DNA from: Pirellulales bacterium
Lineage (GTDB): Bacteria; Planctomycetota; Planctomycetia; Pirellulales; JAICIG01
Length of the DNA: 52,484 bases
Assembly: GCA_025927475.1 (NCBI GenBank)
Contig: JAICLL010000024.1
Coordinates: 1-52,484, forward strand
Direction: 5' to 3'
Positions 23,999-33,283 of this stretch are shown piece by piece; the stretch's first letter is position 1, and each line of letters starts with the position of its first letter. The notes under the pieces are model-generated. The model did not search any database. It worked only from the letters and a program-made list of their open reading frames with translations, and was not told the origin of the DNA. Both the position numbers and the translations under genes were made by a program.

Positions 23999-25481
23999 AC
24001 CGGCCCTGCCGCTGCGACTCGGCCATCAGTGCCAATCCCACGGCGCCGCACAATCCAATCACGCCGCCCAGCGCTAGCGTCAGCAGCCGACGCGGACGCA
24101 CGGGCTTCATCTCGTAACTGGCCGGCTGAACGACGCGGATATTCGAAATGCGTTCAAGCTGCAAGGCTTCGTCGATCTTGGCCTGCTCGAGCGTTTCGGA
24201 ATACTTGCGATAGTTGGCTTCTTCCAGCGCGACCTCGCGGCCTAGCCGCGCGACGCGCAGATCGTTTTCGTTCAACACTGCCAGCCGCTGGCGCGCCTCT
24301 GCCAGTTGCCTTCGCAACGCCTCGGCCTTGGCCGCCAGGGCCGCCATCGCCGGTTCGCGCTCGAGCAGGGCAAGCTGGGCCTGCTCGTTCGTCCGGCTCG
24401 GGCCGGTGGTCACCTGCGTGCGCGAACGATCTTCGCGCTGGAGAATCGCCCGCGACTGGGAAAGCTGCTCGCGCAGCCGCCGCAGTTCGGGATGGGCGTC
24501 GGTGTATTTGGCTTGCATCTCTTGCTCTTTCATTTCCAACTCATAGAGTTTCGCCCGCATCGTGTCGGAAGCCATGTTGGCGTATCCGGTGGTGTGGGCC
24601 GTAACCTTCGTCTCAGGGAAGGCGATCAGCTTGTCGGTCACCGAGCGCACTTCGGCCCGGGCGGCCTCGGCGGCGGCTTCGGCGGTGAGCAACTCGTCTT
24701 CGAGCCGCGCGATCTGGACCACCATCAGCTTGCGTTGCTCCTCCGGAGCGGCGAGGCCCGTTTCATTCTTCAGCGCCAATAGCTTGGCCTCTTTGCCCGA
24801 CAACTCGTTGCGCAGTCGCTCGGTTTGCTGGGCGAAGAACTGCCGCGAGCCGGGCGTGCGGTTGGCCTCGATGTGCTCGTCGAGATAGCACTCGATGAGC
24901 GTCTCGACCACCTGTTGCGAGAGTTCGGGCGTGGGCGATTCGCAACTGATCTGCACCACATCCGATTTTTTGATGGTTTCGATGCGTAGCGATTTGAGCA
25001 GCGCCAACACGGCCTTTTCGCGGTCGGGCAGCGAATCGAGCAGCCGCACGTCGCCCCATAGGGCCAGGCCGGCCTTAGCCGCCGGCAGCTCTTCTTGGCA
25101 AACGCCTGACGACGATGCGAACAACCCGCTCAACTTTGGGTGCAAGATCGTTTGCGGCCCCAATTCATCGACCACTTTTTCGGCCAGCATCCGACTTTTC
25201 AACATCGCGACCACCGAGTTGAGTTCGCTTTCGCGGTTGATGGGAATGGCGACCGCGGCGGGCTGGCCCAAGGTGGCGGTGGGATCGATCGCGACGTTTT
25301 CGCGCCCCAACCGTACAAACAGCCGCCCTTCCGAGCGATAGCTGCGCGGCGCGAACAAGATGATCCCGACGCTCGCCCCCATCGCCGCCACAAAAAACAG
25401 CGCCATCCGCCGCTGATGGCGGAGGAAGATGCGATAAAGATCGCGCAAGTTGACTTCCGACGCTTGATAGCGAACGACCAT
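23988..25481 (-). CDS. Wzz/GumC-type polysaccharide chain-length/export protein
   Basis: The 497-residue protein has an N-terminal Wzz segment (VNLRDLYRIFLRHQRRMALF followed by membrane helix AAMGASVGIILF), a large periplasmic region and a C-terminal membrane helix (LTLALGGVIGLCGAVGLALM, about 467-486). The Pro-rich VVQPASYEMKPVRPRRLL precedes that helix. Long coiled-coil stretches (about 220-300 and 320-430) and the GNVR-like DEALQLERISNIRVVQPA region match GumC/ExoP periplasmic parts. There is no fused tyrosine kinase, as Walker motifs are absent. Such proteins set polymer length and join export machinery. ATG 25481 has GGGAG seven bases upstream. It is the first gene of the cluster and diverges from rbsK. 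Confidence 0.92.
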   Translation of the reverse strand: MVVRYQASEVNLRDLYRIFLRHQRRMALFFVAAMGASVGIILFAPRSYRSEGRLFVRLGRENVAIDPTATLGQPAAVAIPINRESELNSVVAMLKSRMLAEKVVDELGPQTILHPKLSGLFASSSGVCQEELPAAKAGLALWGDVRLLDSLPDREKAVLALLKSLRIETIKKSDVVQISCESPTPELSQQVVETLIECYLDEHIEANRTPGSRQFFAQQTERLRNELSGKEAKLLALKNETGLAAPEEQRKLMVVQIARLEDELLTAEAAAEAARAEVRSVTDKLIAFPETKVTAHTTGYANMASDTMRAKLYELEMKEQEMQAKYTDAHPELRRLREQLSQSRAILQREDRSRTQVTTGPSRTNEQAQLALLEREPAMAALAAKAEALRRQLAEARQRLAVLNENDLRVARLGREVALEEANYRKYSETLEQAKIDEALQLERISNIRVVQPASYEMKPVRPRRLLTLALGGVIGLCGAVGLALMAESQRQGRFSG

Positions 25482-25692
25482 GACGCTGCTCCCGATCGAC
25501 AGGGCGTTGACTTGCCCGGAAATGACCCCGAAATGAGGTGATTAGTCGATCTTAATCAGGCCGCAACGAGTGGCAACGGTGGAAAGCGACAAAGACTCGC
25601 CGAGCGCGCCCGCGGATGGACAATCGCCGTTACAACCGATACAAACGGAACAACTGCTACGATTTAATGGGGAGCGGCGCGATTCAGATCCT

Positions 25693-26616
25693 ATGCCCGG
25701 TACGCGCGTCATTGTCGTTGGCTCGGTGAACACCGACCTCGTGATCCGATCCCCGCTCTTGCCTCGGCCGGGCGAGACCGTGTTGGGCGGCGAATTTTAT
25801 GAAGCGGCGGGAGGCAAAGGCGCCAACCAGGCGGTGGCCGCCGCACGAGTCGCGCGCGAGCCGGTGGTCTTCGTCGCCGCAGTGGGTGATGACGGCTACG
25901 GCCGGCGGGCGCTGGAGGATTTGAGCCGAGAAAACCTCGAAACCGGTTGGATCAAAACCGTCGCGGGCGCCGCCTCGGGCGTAGCGCTGATCATGGTGGG
26001 CCACGACGGCGAAAATCTGATTGCGGTCGCCCCCGGCGCCAATGACGATCTCACGCCCGACGATCTTGATGCCCTTGGCGATGACGTCGTGGCGTCAGCG
26101 AGTGTCTGGCTGACTTCGCTTGAGATTCCGCTGGAGACGGCGCTCGGTGGATTACGTCGGGCGCGCGAGGCCGGACTGACCACCCTTCTCAATCCCGCGC
26201 CAGCCGGTGAACTACGCGAGCGGCAAGACCTGCTGCCGTATGTCGACGTCTTGACGCCCAACGAAAGCGAAGCCGCCGTGCTGACCGGCATCGACTGCTC
26301 GACGCCCCAGGGCGTGTTGAACGCGGCCCGCCGCCTGCGGCAAATGGGCTGCCGGCAATGTATTGTGACGCTGGGCGCGGCGGGCTGCCTGGTGGTTGGT
26401 GACGAGGTGACAGAAATCGCGGGGCATCGCGTCACAGCAATTGACACGACGGCGGCCGGCGATGCTTTCAACGGCGTATTGGCCGTAGGTCTTGCCGAAG
26501 GCCGCTCGCTGGTCGAAGCCGCCCGTTGGGCTAACCGGGCCGCGGCGCTGGCCGTCACCCGCCGCGGCGCGCAGCCCTCGTTGCCACGCAGAAGCGAACT
26601 ATCCGAGAATGATTGA
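25693..26616 (+). CDS. rbsK: Ribokinase (PfkB family)
   Basis: Ribokinase phosphorylates D-ribose with ATP. The 307-residue protein opens VIVVGSVNTDLVIRSPLLPR, then AAGGKGANQAV (residues 38-48), the sugar-binding signature. Near the C terminus, DTTAAGDAFNGVLAVGL (from D251) contains the anion hole and catalytic base D257. NPAPAGEL and LTPNESEAAVLTG are also typical. ATG 25693 is chosen over a GTG at 25570 because the fold starts there; the ribosome site is weak (GGGGAG about 18 bases upstream). The NAD(P)HX dehydratase gene follows after two bases, so the two are probably co-transcribed. Confidence 0.93.
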   Translation: MPGTRVIVVGSVNTDLVIRSPLLPRPGETVLGGEFYEAAGGKGANQAVAAARVAREPVVFVAAVGDDGYGRRALEDLSRENLETGWIKTVAGAASGVALIMVGHDGENLIAVAPGANDDLTPDDLDALGDDVVASASVWLTSLEIPLETALGGLRRAREAGLTTLLNPAPAGELRERQDLLPYVDVLTPNESEAAVLTGIDCSTPQGVLNAARRLRQMGCRQCIVTLGAAGCLVVGDEVTEIAGHRVTAIDTTAAGDAFNGVLAVGLAEGRSLVEAARWANRAAALAVTRRGAQPSLPRRSELSEND

Positions 26617-26618
26617 AT

Positions 26619-27476
26619 ATGACCGCTTTTCCTCGCCTACCGCCGCGCTCGCCCGACAGCCACAAGGGAGATTTTGGATACGTGCTGCTCATCGGCGGCT
26701 CGATGGGCAGGACCGGCGCGATGGCGCTGGCCGGCACCGCGGCGCTGCGCAGCGGCGCCGGGCTGGTGCAAGTTGCCACGCCGAGGGCCTGCCAGTCGAT
26801 CGTGGCGTCGTTCGAGCCATCCTATATGACCGCCGCCTTGGAACACGACGAGGCGGGCCGCATCAGTCTGACGGCCCGCGACCGCCTTGCCGAACTGGCC
26901 GAGAAGGCGACGGTGGTCGCTTGTGGTCCGGGTTTGGGGCGCTCTGACGATCTATCGGAGTTGGTTGGCTGGCTTTATACGCATCTGAAACAGCCCGCCG
27001 TGTTCGATGCCGACGCCCTCAATGCGCTGGCGACGCGGCCGCAGATCCTGAGCCAGGCTGGCGGACCACGCATACTAACACCGCATCCCGGCGAATTTCA
27101 GCGGCTGACCGGCGCCGAGCAACGAATGCCGCGCGACGAAGCAGAGCGCCGCGCCGCCGAGCTTGCCGCGCAGTGCGGCGCGGTCATCGTGCTCAAGGGG
27201 CATCGAACGCTGATCACCGACGGCCAGCAGCAGTTTCACAACACGACCGGCAATCCTGGCATGGCCACCGGCGGCACCGGCGACGTGCTCACCGGGATCA
27301 CGGCGGCGCTGTTGGCCCACAAGCTGCCACCGCTCGACGCCGCTCGCCTGGCGGCGCATTTGCACGGACTGGCGGGCGATTTGGCCGCCGCCGAGCTGGG
27401 AGAGGTGTCGATGATCGCCAGTGACCTGCTGCACTATCTGCCACGGGCGTTTCAACAGCACGGAGCAGCGTCGTGA
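26619..27476 (+). CDS. nnrD: ADP/ATP-dependent NAD(P)H-hydrate dehydratase
   Basis: This metabolite-repair enzyme converts damaged S-NAD(P)HX back to NAD(P)H, with ADP or ATP. The 285-residue protein has the carbohydrate-kinase-like motifs GDFGYVLLIGGSMGRTGAMA, ALRSGAGLVQVATP, GPGLGRSDD, FDADALNAL, LTPHPGEFQRLTG, VLKGHRTLI and TTGNPGMATGGTGDVLTG. It is the dehydratase domain alone, with no fused NnrE epimerase. ATG 26619 follows the rbsK stop by two bases; a TTG two codons earlier is the alternative. The stop overlaps the GTG of the radical SAM gene. Confidence 0.95.
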   Translation: MTAFPRLPPRSPDSHKGDFGYVLLIGGSMGRTGAMALAGTAALRSGAGLVQVATPRACQSIVASFEPSYMTAALEHDEAGRISLTARDRLAELAEKATVVACGPGLGRSDDLSELVGWLYTHLKQPAVFDADALNALATRPQILSQAGGPRILTPHPGEFQRLTGAEQRMPRDEAERRAAELAAQCGAVIVLKGHRTLITDGQQQFHNTTGNPGMATGGTGDVLTGITAALLAHKLPPLDAARLAAHLHGLAGDLAAAELGEVSMIASDLLHYLPRAFQQHGAAS

Positions 27477-28372
27477 GCGAATCGTCGCAGGCCCCGCTGG
27501 TGCGTCTGGGCCACTTAGATCATCTTTGGTTTCAGGTGACGGGCACCCGCTGCAACCTGACCTGCCATCACTGCTTCATTAGCTGCAGTCCCACGAACGA
27601 CCGCTTCGGCTATCTGACGTTGGAACAGGTGAAGCAAACGCTCGAGCAGTCAGTCGCGCTGGGTGTGAAGGAATATTATTTCACCGGCGGCGAGCCGTTC
27701 TTACATCCCGAAATGACGGCGATGCTCGTCGAGACGCTCCGCTTTGGGCCAGCCACCGTGCTGACCAACGGCACGGTGCTCAAAGACGCCTGGCTCATGT
27801 CGCTTGCTGAAGCAGAACAGGAGAGCCTGTATAGCCTCGAATTCCGTGTCTCGATTGACGGCTTTTCGCCGGCAACGAACGACCCAATCCGCGGAGCGGG
27901 AACGTTCGAGCGAGCGATGCGCGGCGTCGAGCAGTTGGTCGAGCATGGCTTTTTACCGATCATCACCGCGGCGCGCACCTGGTCGGAGACCGATGATCAT
28001 GAAATCATCGGGCGGTTTGTGGAGGCGCTGAAAGCCCGGGGCTATCGCCGGCCGCGGTTGAAGATTCTGCCGGCGCTCCGCCTTGGCGCCGAAGCCCGCC
28101 GCACGCACGGTTATGGCGACGACGAACGGGTCGATGAAGTCATGATGCGCGGCTTCGACGTCAGTCAGCTTATTTGCGAGCACAGCCGAATGGTGACCGA
28201 CCGCGGCGTGTATGTCTGCCCGATTCTGATTGATTCGCCCGAAGCCCGGCTTGGCGAGCGCCTGGCGGATTCGCTGGGGCCGTACCCGTTGCGGCACGGG
28301 GCGTGTTATACCTGTTATCAATACGGCGCCATCTGCTCGAACCCTTCGAGCGGCGAGGCGCCTGATTTTTAG
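27473..28372 (+). CDS. Radical SAM protein with C-terminal extra cysteines
   Basis: A 299-residue radical SAM protein. CNLTCHHC (C27, C31, C34) binds the 4Fe-4S cluster that cleaves SAM, and YYFTGGEPFLHPEM is the GGE SAM-binding motif. TVLTNGTVL and SIDGFSPATNDPIRGAG follow, typical of the SPASM/twitch branch. Downstream cysteines at 249, 278, 281 and 288 (VCPILI, CYTCYQYGAIC) probably bind an auxiliary cluster. GTG 27473 overlaps the nnrD stop (GTGA) and has GGAG seven bases before it. No peptide precursor or clear partner is next to it, so the substrate is unknown; co-transcription with rbsK and nnrD is the only context. Confidence 0.88.
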   Translation: MSESSQAPLVRLGHLDHLWFQVTGTRCNLTCHHCFISCSPTNDRFGYLTLEQVKQTLEQSVALGVKEYYFTGGEPFLHPEMTAMLVETLRFGPATVLTNGTVLKDAWLMSLAEAEQESLYSLEFRVSIDGFSPATNDPIRGAGTFERAMRGVEQLVEHGFLPIITAARTWSETDDHEIIGRFVEALKARGYRRPRLKILPALRLGAEARRTHGYGDDERVDEVMMRGFDVSQLICEHSRMVTDRGVYVCPILIDSPEARLGERLADSLGPYPLRHGACYTCYQYGAICSNPSSGEAPDF

Positions 28373-28475
28373 GCCTCGGAGCGATGGTTTATTTCCAGAC
28401 GTCACCTCTTGCTCTTAAAAGCTCATGAGTTCAAACTAATGTCAGACGCTCTTCCATCGCACGCTTACTAGTCAA

Positions 28476-28664
28476 ATGAAAGTTCGTGACATCATTCGAC
28501 TATTGGTCGATGACGGTTGGAAAAAGACATCTCAAAAAGGTAGCCACCGCCAATTCACGCACCCAACCAAGCGCGGAAAAGTGACTGTACCGGGCAAGCT
28601 CTCCGACGACGTGCCGGCAGGAACCTACCGAAGCATTCTCCGACAAGTAGATCTGAATGAGTAG
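28476..28664 (+). CDS. hicA: HicA-like mRNA interferase, no HicB detected
   Basis: The 62-residue protein starts MKVRDIIRLLVDDGWKKTSQ and has GSHRQFTHPTK, KVTVPGKLSDDVPAGTYRSI and LRQVDLNE. This is the complete double-stranded-RNA-binding-like HicA fold, with the catalytic His in GSHRQF. HicA toxins cleave mRNA and are normally held by a HicB antitoxin encoded next to them. Neither the preceding 100 bp nor the following ORF resembles HicB, so the gene is an orphan or has an unrelated partner. The start has no obvious ribosome site. The 106-residue ORF follows after three bases. Confidence 0.88.
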   Translation: MKVRDIIRLLVDDGWKKTSQKGSHRQFTHPTKRGKVTVPGKLSDDVPAGTYRSILRQVDLNE

Positions 28665-28667
28665 CAT

Positions 28668-28988
28668 ATGAGCATCGATGTAAATGAAACGCTTGACCGG
28701 GAGCAGACGCGGCAATGCAAAGCAGATGAAATGACCGTCGACCACGGGTCCGAATGGCGCGAACAGTTCGCGCCCGGCTCGTTTGGTTGCCATGAGCTTT
28801 TGGATCGCGTGAATCGGGCCGCGGAACAAATTGAGCGGGACCTGCTCAACCATCCAGCCTGCATTGCCAGTGCCGATTGGTATAGCTTGGCGGATGAGGC
28901 GGCGTCGGCGTTACACAAACTTTACCAGCGTATCGGCGCAGTCCACCTTGATGCCGATCATATGCCACCGCGGACCAATAGCCCGTGA
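28668..28988 (+). CDS. Hypothetical protein downstream of hicA
   Basis: This 106-residue acidic, probably cytoplasmic protein starts at ATG 28668, three bases after the HicA stop, so the two are likely co-translated. The core reads EWREQFAPGSFGCHELLDRV, NHPACIASADWYSLADEAAS and ALHKLYQRIGAVH, a helix-rich region that has the look of a conserved small family; I do not recognise a named domain. It does not resemble HicB, which would have a partly degraded RNase H fold and a DNA-binding tail. Its position could make it a non-canonical antitoxin or an unrelated passenger. No membrane segment or signal is seen. Confidence 0.65.
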   Translation: MSIDVNETLDREQTRQCKADEMTVDHGSEWREQFAPGSFGCHELLDRVNRAAEQIERDLLNHPACIASADWYSLADEAASALHKLYQRIGAVHLDADHMPPRTNSP

Positions 28989-29034
28989 ACTGAGTGGCTG
29001 CGTCCGTCGGTTTTAAGCTTTCAGGAACTAGCGT

Positions 29035-30123
29035 ATGTTCGTCGCTTTTGGCGAGATCATGTTGCGGATCGCCCCCGAGGGGCATTGGCGGTTTCGTCAA
29101 TGTCTGCCCGGCAAGGCCGAGCTGTCGTTCGCGGGGGCCGAGGCCAATGTGTGCGCGGCGCTAGCTTTGTGGGGCGCGCCGTGCCGATATCTAACGGCCC
29201 TGCCGAACAATCCCATCGCCGAGAGCCTGCTGGGCGTGCTGCGCGGATTGGCAATTGATACGCAATACGTGGTCAAGCGCGACGCCGGACGGCTGGGCAT
29301 CTACTTTGTCGAGACCGGCGCCAATCAGCGCAGCTCGACGGTGATTTATGACCGCGAACACAGCGCCATCAGTCTGGCCCTGCCGAGCGAATACAACTTC
29401 GCCGCCGCGCTCGACGGGTCGAAGTGGGCGCATGTCAGCGGCATTACGCCGGCCTTGAGCGAAAACGCCTTCGCTTCGACGCTCGAATTGGTGCGACTGG
29501 CCAAACAGCACGGGCTGGGCGTTTCGTGCGACTTGAACTTTCGCCACAAGCTTTGGCGCTGGAAGCCCGGCTTTTCGGCCAAGCAGCTCGCCCACGAGTG
29601 CATGACCCAAATTCTGCCGCACGTCGATCTGCTGATTGCCAACGAGGAAGACGCGGGCGACGTGCTAGGCATTCACGCCGAGGGAACTTCCATCGAGCAG
29701 GGCCGAATCAACCCCGCCGCCTATGAACAAGTCGCCCGGGCCGCGGTCCAGCAGTTTCCGAACATCGCTCGGGTGGCGGTCACGTTGCGCGAAAGCGTCT
29801 CAGCCAGCCACAATAACTGGAGCGCGATGCTTTTCGACGCGCCGACCGACCAAGCGTATTTCGCTCCGCTCGACGCCGAAGGGCAGCATCGTCCCTATGA
29901 AATCCGCGACATTGTCGATCGTGTCGGGGCGGGCGATGCCTTCGCCGCGGGGCTTTTGTATGGCCTGCACTCGGCAGACCATGCCTCACCAGAAAAAGCC
30001 CTGCAGTTTGCCGTCGCCGCCAGTTGCCTGAAGCACTCGATCAAGAGCGATTTTAACTATGTGACCAAAGAGGAGGTTGCGGCGCTCGTCTCGGGCATCG
30101 CCTCCGGCCGCGTGCGTCGTTAA
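29035..30123 (+). CDS. kdgK: PfkB-family sugar kinase, 2-keto-3-deoxygluconate kinase-like
   Basis: The 362-residue kinase begins MFVAFGEIMLRIAPEGHWRF and continues with LSFAGAEANVCAALALWG, the KdgK-like substrate region, then VSCDLNFRHKLWR and LLIANEEDAGDVLG. DRVGAGDAFAAGLLYGL carries the anion hole and catalytic D301. KdgK enzymes phosphorylate 2-keto-3-deoxygluconate from pectin, alginate or hexuronate breakdown, a common planctomycete activity. Exact specificity within PfkB (fructokinase, KdgK or other) cannot be fixed by eye. No transporter or hexuronate genes lie beside it; it appears to be a single gene between the HicA pair and the DUF1549 gene. Confidence 0.85.
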   Translation: MFVAFGEIMLRIAPEGHWRFRQCLPGKAELSFAGAEANVCAALALWGAPCRYLTALPNNPIAESLLGVLRGLAIDTQYVVKRDAGRLGIYFVETGANQRSSTVIYDREHSAISLALPSEYNFAAALDGSKWAHVSGITPALSENAFASTLELVRLAKQHGLGVSCDLNFRHKLWRWKPGFSAKQLAHECMTQILPHVDLLIANEEDAGDVLGIHAEGTSIEQGRINPAAYEQVARAAVQQFPNIARVAVTLRESVSASHNNWSAMLFDAPTDQAYFAPLDAEGQHRPYEIRDIVDRVGAGDAFAAGLLYGLHSADHASPEKALQFAVAASCLKHSIKSDFNYVTKEEVAALVSGIASGRVRR

Positions 30124-30195
30124 CGCATCGGTGCGATTTGATGTGACCAGCGATACTTGATATGCTTTGCTGGGCGGGGTGTGCCAGGTGCCGGT

Positions 30196-30225
30196 GGCTG
30201 GGGCAGGGCCTCGGCGACGCCCCGG
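30196..30225. repeat. Family C dispersed repeat
   Basis: The sequence beginning GGCTGGGGCAGGGCCTCGG matches 13711-13740 at 25 of 30 positions. Here it lies in the 137-bp gap ahead of the DUF1549/DUF1553 gene, 36 bp before its GTG start. The rest of that gap holds no recognised feature. Confidence 0.55.
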
Positions 30226-30260
30226 CTTATCCAAGCCAAAAGAAAGCCGCGAGGTCAGCC

Positions 30261-33038
30261 GTGCGCCGTTGCGTTTTTTGCCTAATGATTACGCTGCTGG
30301 CGTCGGCTACCTCCTGGGCACGCCCGCCGCACAAGCAGAGCCTGCGGCGACATTACGGCGAATTGCTGCCGGCCAAACTTTTCGCCTGCTCGACCTGCCA
30401 TCTCACGCCCGAGCAGGCAGGTGATCCGGCTAGTTTCGATGCGGACTTTCCGCCTCACAACTCATTCGGCGCCAGGTTGAGCGAACTGGGCGACGAGCTC
30501 GAAGCCGCCGGGCAGCCGTACGATATCCAGAGTCGGCTCCGCGCGGTCGCCTCTGAGGACACGGATGCCGATGGCGTGCCCAACGAACTGGAAATACTTT
30601 CCGGTCATGCGCCAGGCATCGCGACGGACCAGCCGACCGCCGACGAATTGGCCGCGGTTACGCAAATCGCCCAGCAATTCGCGGCGCGGCAGGCGGGCTA
30701 CCTCTGGACGCCATTCCGCTCGATCGAGCGTCCGGCGGTTCCCATGAGTGCGCGGCCCGACTGGACTCGAAATCCGATCGACGCCTTCCTCGCTCAAGAA
30801 CATCAGAACTACGGGTTGCAACCGCGCCCCGAAGCCCCGCGACACGTGCTGTTGCGCCGCGTCTATCTCGATCTGATCGGCTTGCCTCCCACGCGCGAGC
30901 AACTGCACGCATTTCTGAAAGATCCATCGCCCGATGCTTACGAAAATGTTGTCGAGCAGTTGCTGGCCAGCCCGCACTATGGCGAGCGCTGGGGCCGGCA
31001 TTGGATGGATGTCTGGCGCTACAGCGATTGGGCCGGCTGGAGCGGCGGCAAGCAAATCCGGGACAGCCAACCGCACATCTGGCGGTGGCGCGATTGGATC
31101 GTCGAGTCGCTCAACGCCGACGCGGGCTATGACCAGATGCTCCGCGAGATGCTGGCCGCCGACGAACTTTATCCCGGTGATCGGGCAAAGTTGCGGGCCA
31201 CGGGCTACCTGGTGCGCAACTACAAAATGCTCAGCCGCGAGACCTGGATGCAAGACACGGTGATGCACACCGCCCAGGCGTTTATGGGGCTGACGCTGGG
31301 CTGCGCTCGCTGTCACGATCACATGTACGACCCCATCGCGCAGGAAGAATATTATCGGTTTCGCGCGATCTTTGAACCGCACCAGGTGCGGCTCGATCGG
31401 CTGCCGGGCCAGCCCGACACCACGCAAGACGGCCTTGCCCGGGCTTACGATGCCGACGTGACGGTGGCCACATATCTTTTTGAGCGGGGCGACGACCGGA
31501 AGCCCGATAAAGAACATCCGCTCGCTCCCGGCGTGCCGTCGCTATTGGGGCCGATCGAGTTCAAGCCCGAGCCGGTGGCACTGCCGCCGACGGTTTATTA
31601 TCCGGGTTTGACGCCGTTCGTGCAGCAAGAAACGCTGGCTGCTGCAGGAGTGCAAGTGACCAAGGCGCAAGCGGCGCTCGACGACGCGCGCGCCAAGGTA
31701 GCTCCCGGCCTTGTGCCGGGCAGTTCTAAGGTTGATTCGAAGGTGGCGGTCGATCCGCTGGTGGCCGCGGCGGAAAAGTCGCTGAAGGCGGCGCAAGGCG
31801 CGCTGGCCTCTGCGCAAGCGCGGATCGCCGCCGATAATGCTAAATATGTCCAACCGCCCGCCGCCAACGCCAACGATTTGGCTCTGGCAGCGGGCAAAGC
31901 CGAGCGCGAGGCCGTCTGGCTGCAAGCCGACGCGGACGTCGCCGCCGCCGAACAAAGTTTGGTTTCAGCACAGGCCGCGATGGCGCAAAAACCCGACGAT
32001 GCGGCGGCAAAAAAAGCGGTGGCCGGCGCTGAAAAAAAGCTGGCCGGACTGAAAACCCAGCGCGAGGCCGCCGAAAAAGCTCGCGGGGAGATGTCGCCGA
32101 ACTATTCGCCGCTCAGCCCGGTTTTTGCCAATACCAGCAGCGGCCGCCGCGCGGCGCTGGCTCGCTGGTTGACCGATCGCCGCAATCCCTTGGTTGCGCG
32201 TGTGGCCGTCAACCATATTTGGCTGCGGCACTTCGGACAAGCGCTGGCGCCCAGCACGTTCGATTTCGGTCAGAACGGGCAGCCGCCCACGAACCCCGCC
32301 CTGGTCGATTGGCTGGCGGCCGAATTGATGGAGCCGAGCGTCGGCCCGCCGGCCCCGCCGTGGTCCATGAAGCATTTGCACTGGCTGATCGTCACCTCGG
32401 CGGCATATCGGATGGCCTCGACGCCCGACGCTGCCAACCTGGCCATCGACGCCGACAACCGCCACTTGTGGCGGATGAATTCCCGTCGCATGGAGGCCGA
32501 ACTGGTGCGCGACGGCGTGTTCTATGCGTCCGGCTCGCTCGACACCACTCAGGGCGGCCCCGACATCGACTACAAGCTCGGCCTCAGCCTACCGCGGCGC
32601 AGCATCTACTTCCGCCACGCGCAAGAGAAGCAGATGGAATTCCTGAAGATGTTTGACTGCGCCGCGGTAACCGAGTGTTACGAGCGCAAACAAAGCATCG
32701 TACCTCAGCAAGCGTTAGCGCTAGCCAACAGCGAATTGACCCTGGTGCAATCGCGCCGCCTCGCCCGTCGCTTGAACGAGGAGACCGGCAGCGATCAGGA
32801 GGCGTTCGTCGGCGCAGCCTTTGAGCAGATTCTTTCGCGGCGGGCGACGGCAGAGGAGCTTCAGGCGTGCCTCGAGTTCGTTCAAGAGCAGCAAAAGTTC
32901 TTCGCGGCGAAGTTTGCAAGCGGCGAGGCAGCTTCCTCCAATGATTTCAGCAAGCCCTCGACGGACACGGTCATGCGCGCACGTGAGGACCTGGTGCATG
33001 CGTTGTTCAACCACCACGATTTTGTGACGATACGGTGA
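30261..33038 (+). CDS. DUF1549/DUF1553 (PSCyt2/PSD1) protein with haem motifs
   Basis: GTG 30261 is supported by GAGG six bases upstream and by the signal peptide it creates ([19 protein letters not shown]). The 925-residue protein then has CSTCH (43-47), a possible c-type haem site, and [14 protein letters not shown] (about 99-112), a thrombospondin-3-like calcium loop. DUF1549 follows with [31 protein letters not shown] and [12 protein letters not shown] (348-352). A charged coiled-coil insert (about 460-620) separates it from DUF1553, with [21 protein letters not shown] and [20 protein letters not shown]. The family is planctomycete-specific, exported and probably used in polymer breakdown or redox chemistry with DUF1501 partners. 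A dispersed repeat is inserted in frame near residues 479-487. Confidence 0.92.
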   Translation: MRRCVFCLMITLLASATSWARPPHKQSLRRHYGELLPAKLFACSTCHLTPEQAGDPASFDADFPPHNSFGARLSELGDELEAAGQPYDIQSRLRAVASEDTDADGVPNELEILSGHAPGIATDQPTADELAAVTQIAQQFAARQAGYLWTPFRSIERPAVPMSARPDWTRNPIDAFLAQEHQNYGLQPRPEAPRHVLLRRVYLDLIGLPPTREQLHAFLKDPSPDAYENVVEQLLASPHYGERWGRHWMDVWRYSDWAGWSGGKQIRDSQPHIWRWRDWIVESLNADAGYDQMLREMLAADELYPGDRAKLRATGYLVRNYKMLSRETWMQDTVMHTAQAFMGLTLGCARCHDHMYDPIAQEEYYRFRAIFEPHQVRLDRLPGQPDTTQDGLARAYDADVTVATYLFERGDDRKPDKEHPLAPGVPSLLGPIEFKPEPVALPPTVYYPGLTPFVQQETLAAAGVQVTKAQAALDDARAKVAPGLVPGSSKVDSKVAVDPLVAAAEKSLKAAQGALASAQARIAADNAKYVQPPAANANDLALAAGKAEREAVWLQADADVAAAEQSLVSAQAAMAQKPDDAAAKKAVAGAEKKLAGLKTQREAAEKARGEMSPNYSPLSPVFANTSSGRRAALARWLTDRRNPLVARVAVNHIWLRHFGQALAPSTFDFGQNGQPPTNPALVDWLAAELMEPSVGPPAPPWSMKHLHWLIVTSAAYRMASTPDAANLAIDADNRHLWRMNSRRMEAELVRDGVFYASGSLDTTQGGPDIDYKLGLSLPRRSIYFRHAQEKQMEFLKMFDCAAVTECYERKQSIVPQQALALANSELTLVQSRRLARRLNEETGSDQEAFVGAAFEQILSRRATAEELQACLEFVQEQQKFFAAKFASGEAASSNDFSKPSTDTVMRAREDLVHALFNHHDFVTIR
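31695..31721. repeat. Family B repeat within the DUF1549/DUF1553 coding sequence
   Basis: The sequence starting GGTAGCTCCCGGCCTTGTGC is the same palindrome as at 10441 and 15629, but here it lies in frame inside the coiled-coil insert. It encodes [10 protein letters not shown], which interrupts an otherwise Ala/Lys/Gln-rich helix. The protein frame stays open on both sides. Confidence 0.7.
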
Positions 33039-33058
33039 CGAGCATGGGGAGCTTGGGA

Positions 33059-33274
33059 GACACGGAGACACGGAGACACGGGGACACGGGGACACGGGGA
33101 CACGGAGACACGGGGACACGGGGACACGGAGACACGGAGACACGGGGACACGGAGACACGGGGACACGGAGACACGGGGACACGGAGACACGGAGACACG
33201 GGGACACGGAGACACGGGGACACGGGGACACGGGGACACGGGGACACGGGGACACGGGGACACGGAGACACGGA
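33059..33274 (+). repeat. Tandem array of about 27 copies of an 8-bp unit GACACGGR
   Basis: About 216 bp consist of the unit GACACGG followed by A or G, with almost no other variation. All frames on both strands stay open through it, which produces spurious ORFs full of RVPVSPCP or GDTETRRH repeats. It begins about 20 bp after the DUF1549/DUF1553 stop and ends at the ribosome site (GGAG 33272-33275) of the four-helix-bundle gene. Slippage should make it highly variable in length. It is not a CRISPR array: there are no spacers. Confidence 0.95.
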
Positions 33275-33283
33275 GCAACAACC

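Noticed and set aside
33059..33274. Possible CRISPR array
   Set aside because: Units are 8 bp, directly abutting, without spacers, and no cas genes are present.
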